Shown here: positions 33,828-41,398 of the stretch, piece after piece | Position numbering within the stretch: the stretch's first letter is position 1 | How the letters are laid out: each line of letters starts with the position of its first letter | Assembly (NCBI GenBank): GCA_039621445.1 | Contig: CP154954.1 | Span: 6,521,425-6,585,424, forward strand | DNA: 64,000 nucleotides | Source of the DNA: Euglena gracilis | Taxonomy: Eukaryota; Euglenida; Euglenophyceae; Euglenales | Direction: 5' to 3' | Notes under the pieces: model-generated | The model's input: the letters and a program-made list of their open reading frames with translations, nothing else | Database searches by the model: none | Told to the model about the DNA's origin: nothing | Program-made: the position numbers and the translations under genes

Positions 33828-33933
33828 CCGTTTTTGGGTCCGAATTTCACAAATTCGCGTTTTTGACCCCTTGCGTGAATCATGACCACGAATTTCAGGG
33901 CAGGCATTTGGCGGGCTCTGAACACGGTTTTAA

Positions 33934-34048
33934 ACAAATTGTGGCTGAGCCCAGATTTCAGCCTGAAAACGTGTTCAGGGGGCCCCCTTCGGGGGCCCCC
34001 TGGCTGAACACGTTTTCAGGCTGAAATCTGGGCTCAGCCACAATTTGT
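33934..34048. repeat. Hairpin of element B (about 50-bp arms)
   Basis: ACAAATTGTGGCTGAGCCC, AGATTTCAGCCTGAAAACG, TGTTCA, then a GGCCCCC-TTC-GGGGGCC core and the exact inverse. The inner arm repeats CGTGTTCA of the element's own TIR. Confidence 0.95.
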
Positions 34049-34064
34049 GAGTAAAACCGGCGTT

Positions 34065-34985
34065 TGAGACGCCGGGTTCAGGACAGAACCGGCGTCCCCC
34101 CCCACGGGTTTTCGGACGCCGGTTCTGTCCTAAAGCCCGGCGTTAGGAACGCCGGTTTTGTCCAAAACCCGGCGTCCGATTTTCATTCCTAAAAATGTCA
34201 CCAAAAGTGCCCAAAAGTGGCCCCAAGCTCCTGGTGTGACTGTCAAAACCATCTAGGACAATGATTTTTGCCATTTGGGGACCAGTGGGGTGGACATCCA
34301 AATTTGGTGGAAATTGGCCCAGATTTCGATAAAGAGTACCGTGCGGCGTGGAAAGATCTGATGAGCACCGCTGGTCGTCTGTTGAAAAGAGCTTTCGATC
34401 GAGGGGTAACTTGGTACCCTAACGTTGCACGCAGCCAGAGATACGCTCGCGATCGTCGGATCGGCCAGAATCTTAGTCGAAATTTGTGGTAGTTTTCAGT
34501 GATTTTTGGTTTAAGATGCTGAATAAACCTTACAGAAACGTTTCTTCTCTTCGAAGCGACCACCTGAGGGGTCCCGGGGGGCACCAGAGTTGTGAAATTA
34601 GGATTTCCCAGTGACAGAAAATAAGAGCTCCAGGCGGCGCCGCTGAATTTGGTGGTGATCGCCGGTCGTCTGATGAAAAGAGCTTTCGATTGAGGGGTGA
34701 GTTTGTACCCAGACGATCGACACAGCCAGAAATACCCTCGCGATCGCCGTAATTTGGTGAAATGCAAGGTGGCGTGACATTGCAGATAAGTGGTCGGAGA
34801 TTGGTCGTGGGAGTGTCCTTTGACCGAAGGGTGGGGACGCCGGTTCTGTCCTGAACCCGGCGTCTCTAAAACGCCGCTTTAAACAAGGGGTGGCGGACGC
34901 CGGTTCTGTCCAAAACCCGGCGTTCCGGACGCCGGGTTTTGGACAGAACCGGCGTCCGCCACCCCTTTTTTGTAGTAGAAAACCC
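34065..34985 (+). repeat. GACGCCGG unit, copy 1
   Basis: Both ends are palindromic clusters of GGACGCCGGTTCTGTCC, AACCCGGCGT and their complements; the right end finishes with CCACCCCTTTTTTGTAGTAG. The 650-bp interior (GGGGTGGACATCCAAATTTG ... GAGCTTTCGATCGAGGGG) is repeated at 35470-36100. Open frames exist in the repeats but differ by frame between copies, so I do not call a gene. Confidence 0.75.
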
Positions 34986-35202
34986 TCCACCCCCGGGGGG
35001 TCAACCACCCACCCACCCACTCAAAACAACCAAGGGGGAGCACGCCGTTGGCCAGCTGTCGGCCAGCCATGTGACTCACAGGAAAATGATTCTTGAAAGC
35101 AGAAGCAACTTCGCTGTCAATCTTCAAGGTCACGTTCAGGGGTTTTTCCTATATATTACCACCCAAATTTGTTTGATGTCACTTTGGACACCCTCAATGG
35201 GA

Positions 35203-35341
35203 AACCGTGTGTCCGGGTTATGGCTCTTGTCAAGGGCCCATTAGGCGCTAGCCCAAAGCACAGTGTGGCACCGTGTTCCGTGTTATGGGGCGTCGCTCAG
35301 GACTGGAAGTGTGCTAGGCGCCCATAACCCGGGTACACGGT
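35203..35341. mobile_element. Small TIR element M2, 139 bp
   Basis: CCGTGTGTCCGGGTTATGG at the left and CCATAACCCGGGTACACGG at the right are inverted with two mismatches. It lies between the two GACGCCGG units. Confidence 0.65.
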
Positions 35342-35342
35342 G

Positions 35343-36290
35343 AGACGCCGGGCTCAGGACAGAACCGGCGTCCCCCCCCCACGGGCTTTCGGACGCCGGT
35401 TCTGTCCTAAAGCCCAGCGTTAGGAACGCCGGCTTTGTCCAAAGCCCGGCGTCCAATTTTCATTCCAAAAAATGTCACCAAAAGTGCCCAAAAGTGGCCC
35501 TAAGGTGCTGGTATGACTGTTTCAACCATCTAGGACAATGAATTTTGCCATCTGGGGACCAGTGGGGTGGACATCCAAATTTGGTGGAAATTGGCCCAGA
35601 TTTGGAAATAGAGTACCGTGCAGCGTGGAAAGATCTGATGAGCACCGCTGGTCGTCTGTTGAAAAGAGCTTTCGATCGAGGGGTAACTTGGTACCCAAAC
35701 GTTGCACGCAGCCCGAGATACGCTCGCGATCGTCGGATCGGCCAGAATCTGAGTCGAAACTTGTCGCAGTTTTCAGTGATTTTTGGTTTAAGATGCTTAA
35801 TAAACCTTACAGAAACGTTTTTCCTCTTCGAATCAACGACCTGAGGGCCTTGGGGGGGCACCAGAGTTGTGAAATTAGGATTCCCCACTGACAGAAAATA
35901 AGAGCTCCAGGCGACGTGGCTGAATTTGGTGGTGATCGCCAGTCGTCTGATGAAAAGAGCTTTCGATCGAGGGGTGATTTTTTACCTCGACGATTGACAC
36001 AGCCAGAAATACCCTCGCGATCTCCGGAATTTGGTGAAGTGCAAAGTGGTCTGACATTGCAGTTCAGTGGTCGGAGATTGGTCCTGGGAGTGTCCTTTGG
36101 CCGAAGGGTGGGGACGCCGGTTCTGTCCTGAGCCCGGCGTCTCTAAAACGCCGGCTTAAACAAGAGGTGTTGGACGCCGGTTCTGTCCAAAGCCCGGCGT
36201 TCCAAACGCCGGTTCCGTCCTTCGGACGGAACCGGCGTTTGGAACGCCGGGCTTTGGACAGAACCGGCGTCCGACACCTCTTTTTTGTAG
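35343..36290 (+). repeat. GACGCCGG unit, copy 2
   Basis: Same structure and most of the same sequence as 34065-34985, in direct orientation. It ends at CTCTTTTTTGTAGTAG, directly followed by TTTTAAACGAAGT and GCCAGCTATG, the end sequence of the composite transposon at 58.1-59.6 kb. A third, inverted partial copy fills 63640-64000. Confidence 0.75.
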
Positions 36291-36313
36291 TAGTTTTAAA
36301 CGAAGTGCCAGCT

Positions 36314-36529
36314 ATGGCTGTTACACGCCTGTTGGAGTTCCAGCAGGTGTGTAAACATCTGAACGCTCAGTATGAGGACCTGGATGGCTTTTTTTCCGCA
36401 TGGGCTGGTTGGGTCATTGACCCCAGATATTTGTTTGATGAGGCTACCCTCATCAATCAAATTCAACGGGGCACAGTGTGGCACATTGGAACGAGACATA
36501 ACCCGAACCCCGTGCCAATCAGCAAATAG
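36314..36529 (+). CDS. Element C gene, N-terminal recombinase-like domain
   Basis: Reads MAVTRLLEFQQVCKHLNAQ, YEDLDGFFSAWAGWVIDP and RYLFDEATLINQ, ending at a TAG at 36,529. LEFxxxCxxxxxxYxxLDxFF, AWxGWxxDPxxLFDEA is shared with element B, and more distantly with FLTFVDFCADNGLKYDSLDE and FPVYLFDDEADV in element A. The ATG overlaps GCCAGCTATG, the end motif of another element, so the true N-terminus may have been lost and replaced. A PHD finger in the same strand lies 400 bp downstream, making a small gene of the B type. Confidence 0.55.
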   Translation: MAVTRLLEFQQVCKHLNAQYEDLDGFFSAWAGWVIDPRYLFDEATLINQIQRGTVWHIGTRHNPNPVPISK

Positions 36530-36934
36530 TTAAAACGCAATTTCTGAGTGAAGTAATGACCTGAACTCAGTCTTGCAGGTGTGGAGTTGGACCAAACTGT
36601 TCGTAGCCAATGACTCTGTTCCACAGGGAGATTGTAGAAATTCGCACAAAAATGTCTTTGTTTTAGCCCGTAGCATCGATTGAGCTTTGACCCCCAGATG
36701 GTGTTGTTTCACCGAAATGAACCTCAGTCACACGGGGTCGGACGGCTTCATCAGAGCGAGGGGGTGGTTTCACACAAATGTTGTTGGAAAAACAAGGAAG
36801 TTGTGATTGGGCGTAATACAAATGAGTTTTTTATAAATCAAGGCCTCATGGCGCTGTTTGTGAGAGGAAAGTAAAGCAAATCGAAAAAACCTCAATGTCA
36901 AAGTGTGAAAAGTCCGGTGGAAGCTCGCCATCCT

Positions 36935-37031
36935 TGACAGAGTGCACTTGTCGTACCACTGGAAGTGTGCTAACCTGGTGCGTCCCCCAAAGCATGGGTC
37001 CTGGGTTTGTGAGTCGTGTGTTGGTCAGTAA
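36935..37031 (+). pseudogene. Element C, PHD-finger C-terminus (eroded)
   Basis: LSYHWKCANLVRPPKHGSWV, CESCVGQ and a stop at 37,029-37,031 align with the PHD end of element B (LAYHFHCQDLRRPPKYGSFL CEAC). The His and the last three Cys are present; the upstream Cys pairs are not visible, so the finger is incomplete or broken. Confidence 0.6.
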
Positions 37032-37039
37032 GGCGTAAC

Positions 37040-37260
37040 GCTGGGCTCCTCGTTACGTCTGCTCGTTGTCTGTTATGCCGTTCCGTGTCCCGACGACCAT
37101 TGTTCCAAATTCGCGCCAACTGTCTCTCAGCTGTTACAGCTCACGGTTGTCCGGTGACCATCTTTCCACTGCCCTGCTGCATTGCATTAGATGTAGAACA
37201 CCTCGCATTTCTGGAACGCCTTTTATTTTTCAGTCCACGAGACACAGGAGATCAGGCAAT
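37040..37260 (+). other. Element C 3' region
   Basis: The stretch around GAACACCTCGCATTTCTGGA (EHLAFLE) resembles the end of the element A recombinase frame (SHLAFLEPF at 40.78-40.8 kb), so homology to element A extends past the PHD finger here. Confidence 0.35.
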
Positions 37261-37282
37261 AGACTTTGGTCATTTTGACCCC

Positions 37283-37660
37283 CCCCCTATGGTGAAGTTC
37301 ACCGTTTGAAAGTTCACCGGGGGGTCCCGGACCCCCTCCCCCCCCCTCTGCCTAACCCATCGGTGAACTTCACCGGTGAATTTCACCAAGAGAGTACTTT
37401 TTTGGCCAAAAATGGCCAAAAATGGCATTTTGGGCAAGTTTTCGGAAATTTCGATAAAATTCCATGAAGCATCAACCTCAAAATGACCATTTTGAGAGGA
37501 AAGAAGCAAAATTTCACCCATGAAAATTTCACCCCCAACCATCAAAACGGTGAAGTTCACCGGTGAACTTCAGTGGTGAACTTCACCGCCGAAAGTACCC
37601 CCCCCCCTCCCCCCCGGTGAATGTTCACCGGTGAACTTCACCGGGGGGTCCACAGCCCCC
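37283..37660. repeat. GGTGAACTTCACC palindromic repeats
   Basis: GGTGAA(G/C)TTCACC words in tandem at 37290-37390 and 37548-37650, bracketing a unique centre; more at 43645-43685. Both outer flanks have GTTCACCGGGGGGTCC followed by C-runs. Probably a small foldback element. Confidence 0.65.
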
Positions 37661-37696
37661 CCCCCCCACCCCTGCCTAACCTCCACAGTGTGTGTC

Positions 37697-37770
37697 CCAG
37701 TCCACGGGGACACACACTGTGTCTCGTGGACTCAGTCCACGAGACACAGTGTGTGTCTTGGGCCTCAGTC
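37697..37770. repeat. Palindrome GACACACACTGTGTCTCGTGG
   Basis: CACACACTGTGTCTCGTGG, ACT, CAGTCCACGAGACACAGTG TGTG: a near-perfect 2 x 25-bp inverted repeat. The CAGTCCACGAGACACAG word also occurs at 37233. Confidence 0.75.
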
Positions 37771-37779
37771 CACGGATAT

Positions 37780-37878
37780 AAATCAACAGACACTAACGAT
37801 TTCAGCAGGGGCGCCGGGCCATGCGAGCGAAGCGAGCGGCCCGGCGCCCCTGCTGAAATCGTTAGTGTCTGTTGATTT
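37780..37878. repeat. Hairpin of element A (41-bp arms)
   Basis: AAATCAACAGACACTAACG, ATTTCAGCAGGGGCGCCGGGCC, a loop with GAGCGAAGCGAGC, and the exact inverse. The arm repeats the ACACTAACG of array A; its inner part TTTCAGCAGGGGCGC is shared with hairpin E at 28.7 kb. Confidence 0.95.
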
Positions 37879-37991
37879 ACTAAAACCTATTTTGTCTGGG
37901 CCCGCACGCCTGTCTTGAAAATTCATTCGACCGATGCACCTGGCTTGAGTTTTGGCCGGTTTTGTCATTTTTTTTCAAGAAAACGTACGCC

Positions 37992-38107
37992 GTCTTGGAA
38001 ATCGTTTTACACTAACACATCCCTGTCTTGGAAATCGTTTTACACTAACGGTCGCCTGCCTTGGAAATCGTTTTACACTAACAAACGCCTGTCTTGGAAA
38101 TCGTTTG
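37992..38107 (+). repeat. Array A, left: 3.5 units of 33 bp
   Basis: GTCTTGGAAATCGTTTT, ACACTAACNNNCGCCT at 37992, 38025, 38058 and 38091. Confidence 0.95.
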
Positions 38108-38785
38108 CTCTTTGATGATGGTGATATGTCCTTCTTGTCCTCCGTTTTTGTTCTTAATAATGGCTAAACGGGCGAACCTTGTGGCGCTGGCCGGACTGAA
38201 ACCTCCGCCCCCCCCCCCCCCGAGGAATTTGTTGCTGCGATCCGCAAAATTTCTGAGGGCGGTAAGCAGGAGGCAGATGACCCGGTGAACGGCCCCTTGT
38301 TTGCTAAGAAAGAAACCAAGAGACTTTCCGGAGCGCAAGGCGTCCAACGATCCGGCATCCTACATTTTCTGACTTTTGTCGATTTTTGTGCGGATAACGG
38401 GTTAAAGTATGACTCGTTGGACGAATATTTGCGAGGTTGGGCTCGTCGCACCATTTTTCCGGTGTATTTGTTTGACGATGAGGCTGACGTGGAAAGTTGC
38501 AAACAACAGCGGGCCACACAGAACTTCCCACTAAAAGAACTTTCTGCAGACTCCTGGCGAAGTTATGTGAACGGCATGATGAGGGCGTACAATGCAACGG
38601 CCCCAAAAATTGCCTTGGCTGCCTTCGTGGATCGTCAATTTCCGTTGCTGAATGAATTTGCTGCCCCGGTGCTCAAACGTGAAAGAGGGGTGCGTGCCAT
38701 GGAAGCAGCTCAACGAACGACACCAGGGATTTTGACAGAGGAGGAACTTCTGTACCTCCGAACGCGTTTTGACGCAAACAACGTT

Positions 38786-38793
38786 CTGCAGAT
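38786..38793 (+). repeat. 8-bp target duplication of the hAT element, left
   Basis: CTGCAGAT directly before the TIR; identical to 40466-40473. Confidence 0.95.
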
Positions 38794-38816
38794 CAGACCT
38801 CTCCTTAGAGTGTATC

Positions 38817-39000
38817 CTAGGTGCACAGGGAGACACAAAAATTTTTTTTGGCGATACACAGGGATACACAAATTTTTTTTTGGCGATACACAAGGATACA
38901 CAAAATTTTTTTGGTGATACACATGGATACACAAAAATTTTTTTGCCGATACTCAAAAAAAAATTGGCGATACACAAAGAATACATGAATACACAAAAAA
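38817..39000 (+). repeat. hAT subterminal array, left
   Basis: About five units of GGCGATACACAGGGATACAC, AAAATTTTTTTT, same strand as the right-hand array. Confidence 0.9.
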
Positions 39001-39042
39001 TAATACAAAAAAGGACGGGTTGATCGCAAGAACACTTTCAAA

Positions 39043-40217
39043 TTATGCTTTCAAATTATTCAACCAAGCATCAGCCGCCGCGTGTTTCCAAAAGATGTAC
39101 CTGGTTTTTTGGACTCTTTTGAACTTCAACAAGCGTTTGCGCCCAACAAGCACCTGACCTTGGTTGATGTGATACCCCAAATCACGGGCAACCTTGCGCA
39201 GTGCGGCCCAGCGCTTCATGGACACGCTGAACAGGCGGGCTGTCTTGGTGAGCAACGAGTTCAAGCGCTTCGCCGTGGCTCGCACCTGTTGGGCCTCCTG
39301 ATCCTCCCGGTCCGCTTTTGGAACAGCTGTGACATCAAAATCAACAAGCTGTGTTCTGTGGGAAGCACAATACCACTGGATTGCATTCGGCGCTTCTTGC
39401 TGAATATCCTTGTGCACAACACACAAGGCAACCAAATTGGCATCCAACCAGGCGGTGACATTAACTCCAGCAAAAACTTTGGCCACGGCAGCTTTAACAG
39501 ATTGTGCATCTCGCCCTTCACCAAATATTACCTCGACACCAACAACAAACTGGGTAAATGTCTTTTCGCTGAAAATCCGGGCTGTCACGGAGACCCATTG
39601 ACGGCTGGCCTCCGTCACCCCATCGATCATCACTGCCCGCGCCGTTGCCAGCGCCCACAGCTTGCGTCTGTGCTCCCTGGATGCGTCAGCAAGATGCTTC
39701 AGGACCACTGGGGTGTAGCGAGAAGCGTAGCGCAGATCATAATCCACCCCATTGGCCAGCTGCAACTCCAACAAAGGTCGGAGTTTGGTGTAGCTCAAAC
39801 CATTCCTTGCCATGAACAGAACTGTCCGAAATAACACCTTTGCCTTTGGAATCACTGATGCTGGTAAGGAAATCATGGCCTGGGATAAAGATGTGTTCAT
39901 TGAATTCACCATTCCAACAGCAGCAACGTGATACGATCCATCCTCGTGGTTCTTGACATTCCGATAAAAAAACAATTTGGTGGGCAGGATGATGGCGTTC
40001 TTCCCCCCCCCCCGCCACAAACTTTGGGATGTTGTCTGAATGCATGACACACAGAGCACCACATTCCCACAGCTGGATCATGCTAGAGCCACGGACGACC
40101 ATTTTGCCAATTACTTTGGAATATTTTTGCTTTCATTGGCCTGTCACGGCCAGGCAATTTCAATTTCTTTCTGGGTGGGACATTGGAATCTCCAGGGGGC
40201 GATTGAGGGCTCTCCAT
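39043..40217 (-). pseudogene. hAT-type transposase, broken
   Basis: The likely start is ATG 40217 (MESPQSPPGDSNVPPRKK, a basic N-terminus). KIFQSNWQNGRPWL is followed by an in-frame TAG (near 40,084) and HDPAVGMWCSVCHAF, a zinc-finger start of the TTF/ZBED kind (WLxxDxxxxxMxCxxC). The frame changes in an 11-C/G run (40003-40013), then about 330 codons stay open: LSYTKLRPLLELQLANGVDY, ATARAVMIDGVTEASRQWVS (the IDExTDxS position, with first catalytic Asp) and PNAIQWYCASHRTQLVDF (the HCxxHRLxL position). It ends at 39043 with KHAAADAWLNNLKA, well before the C-terminal hAT dimerisation region, so it is C-terminally truncated or the end is missing. The element is probably non-autonomous now. Confidence 0.75.
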
Positions 40218-40309
40218 GTCCTCCTCCGATTCCGCCTGGTTGTTGTCCTCGCTCCGCACCGGCGCAGAAAAAAAAAGCAAGAGACATTTGCTTCATTGCT
40301 GTGAGGAGA

Positions 40310-40450
40310 GACTGAGATACACGGGGATACACAAAATTTTTTTTGGCGATACACAGGAATACACAAAATTTTTTTTGACGATACACAGGGATACACAATT
40401 TTTTTTTGGCGATACACAGGATACACAAAAAAAATTTTCGGCGATACACA
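40310..40450 (+). repeat. hAT subterminal array, right
   Basis: GATACACGGGGATACACAAA, then ATTTTTTTTGGC, repeated about four times at 31-33 bp. Confidence 0.9.
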
Positions 40451-40465
40451 CTAAGGAGAGGTCTG

Positions 40466-40473
40466 CTGCAGAT
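40466..40473 (+). repeat. 8-bp target duplication of the hAT element, right
   Basis: CTGCAGAT directly after the right TIR. Confidence 0.95.
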
Positions 40474-40804
40474 GCAGCGGTGGAATTTGCTGATTTTTGG
40501 ATTCAGGACGGGTTTGCGTGCCGAGGTTTTGAGTCGGCTGACCACAAAATCCCTGTTGTCGGCTGGGCGTGTGACGGTTGCCACAAGGCAATGGAGCAAT
40601 AGGCTCCCATTCGTTGTTCCCACGTTTTCAGCTGCCTGTGCAGCTCGCACAATATGTGCATCGGTTGGCCGCCTTGTGTCCCCGTTGCGGGGTCACCCCT
40701 TTCGTTTCCACGTCCACCGCACCGCATCAACATCAACAGCACCACCGCCTCAGCTGTGTCTTGTTAACTCCTCACATCTTGCTTTTTTAGAACCTTTTTT
40801 GTCT

Positions 40805-40930
40805 GTCTTGGAAATCGTTTTACACTAACGATCGCCTGTCTCTGGAAATCGTTTTACACTAACGGTCGCCTGTCTTGGAAATCGTTTTACACTAACAAAC
40901 GCCTGTCTTGGAAATCGTTTTACACTAACG
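40805..40930 (+). repeat. Array A, right: four units of 33 bp
   Basis: Same unit and same orientation as 37992-38107 (GTCTTGGAAATCGTTTT, ACACTAACG(A/G)TCGCCT). Confidence 0.95.
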
Positions 40931-41398
40931 GATTCAGCCTGAAATCTGCTACTGTCTGTAGAAATTCAAGACAGGCGTCGGGCCCAGGAAATAGGTTTTA
41001 AGACTGGGGGGAGGGGGTTGGCACCCCCCACACACCCCTGGGTGGGGCCCCCAGGGGAAGGGGGGGGTCCCACCCACTTTTGCCCGAAAATGGCCAAAAA
41101 ATGCTAAAAATAGCACCTTTTCAAAATTTTCAGCGCCTTCGGTGCCGAAAAAGATAAACCCACCAGCACCCCCCCCCCCCGGGGGCCAAGGGACCCACCC
41201 ACCCTCCCCCCCCGGGGGGGGAGGGGTCCAAGACTGAAAAAAAAAAAACCCTGGTCATGTTCATCGTGGGTGGAGGTGCACTTTTGCCCATTTGAAGTCA
41301 TTTTTCGTCAATTTTTGTCAATGTTGCCGGTTTTGGATTTACTTTGACCAATTCTGACCATTTGGCCGATCATTGTGAAGGATTTTCATCTGAAACTG

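Larger units (their letters stand above)
32712..33926 (-). mobile_element. Recombinase-PHD element B (TIRs, arrays, gene)
   Basis: TIRs: 32712-32750 (CGTGTTCAGCCCGCC, AAATGCCTGCCCTG, AAATTCGTGG) and, inverted, 33886-33926 with 2 bp extra. Inside each TIR is a direct array of about 31-bp units in the same orientation, and in the centre a minus-strand gene with an N-terminal recombinase-like domain and a C-terminal PHD finger. A 115-bp hairpin lies just beyond the right TIR, the 5' side of the gene. At 1.2 kb it is shorter than element A and probably internally deleted. Confidence 0.8.
38794..40465 (-). mobile_element. hAT element, 1,672 bp, with 8-bp target duplications
   Basis: TIRs CAGACCTCTCCTTAG, A/T, GTGTATC (23 bp, one mismatch) at 38794-38816 and inverted at 40443-40465. 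Exact CTGCAGAT duplications flank both ends. Direct 31-33-bp arrays (GATACACAGGGATACACA plus T-run) lie inside both TIRs at 38817-39000 and 40310-40450. It carries a minus-strand hAT-type transposase reading frame. Inserted in the recombinase gene of element A, so it is younger than that element. Confidence 0.92.
38160..40828 (+). pseudogene. Tyrosine recombinase of element A (Crypton-like), interrupted
   Basis: Predicted DNA-breaking/joining enzyme of the tyrosine-recombinase superfamily. Starts MAKRANLVALAGL with PPPPPPP from a 14-C run (38208-38221), where the frame changes, then EEFVAAIRKISEGG, NGPLFAKKE, and the helical domain SGILHFLTFVDFCADNGLKY ... DEYLRGWARRTIFPVYLFDD ... SWRSYVNGMMRAYN. 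LTEEELLYLRTRFDANNV runs into the hAT insert at 38794. Beyond it, after one copy of the 8-bp target duplication, the same frame continues with QRWNLLIFGFRTGLRAEVLS RLTTKSL. FxTGLRxxELxxL is the box-I motif with the first catalytic Arg. The later HxxR and Tyr motifs are not clear, so the C-terminal catalytic part seems degraded before the stop at 40,828. The MxKR start and Pro tract are shared with elements B and D. Confidence 0.7.
37881..41000 (+). mobile_element. Recombinase element A (TIRs, arrays, tyrosine-recombinase gene, hAT insert)
   Basis: TIRs 37881-37924 (TAAAACCTATTTTGTC, TGGGCCCGCACGCC, TGTCTTGAAAATTC) and 40961-41000 inverted (GAAATTCAAGACAGGCG, TCGGGCCCAGGAAAT, AGGTTTTA). Inside are direct 33-bp arrays at both ends (37992-38107 and 40805-40930) and a plus-strand tyrosine-recombinase gene from 38160 to 40828, split by a hAT element (38794-40465). 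Without the hAT the element is about 1.44 kb. A hairpin adjoins the left TIR. Confidence 0.85.

Noticed and set aside
34243-35891. ORFs repeated in both GACGCCGG units (WGGHPNLVEIGP on plus, FGCPPHWSPNGK on minus)
   Set aside because: Both strands are open in the same place, the frames differ between copies, and no known domain is visible; explained by duplication of the unit.
36940-37025. tRNA-like GGGTCCTGGGTTTGTGAG segment
   Set aside because: No cloverleaf could be formed; the sequence is explained as the end of a PHD finger.
37992-38107. Possible CRISPR with 33-bp period
   Set aside because: Plain tandem repeats with only a few variable bases; mirrored at 40805-40930 in the same element.
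40216-40602. Zinc-finger-like frame FACRGFESADHK / WACDGCHKAMEQ across the hAT edge
   Set aside because: It starts inside the hAT array and competes with the recombinase frame, which is continuous with the upstream gene across the target duplication; kept only as a possible overprinted PHD relic.
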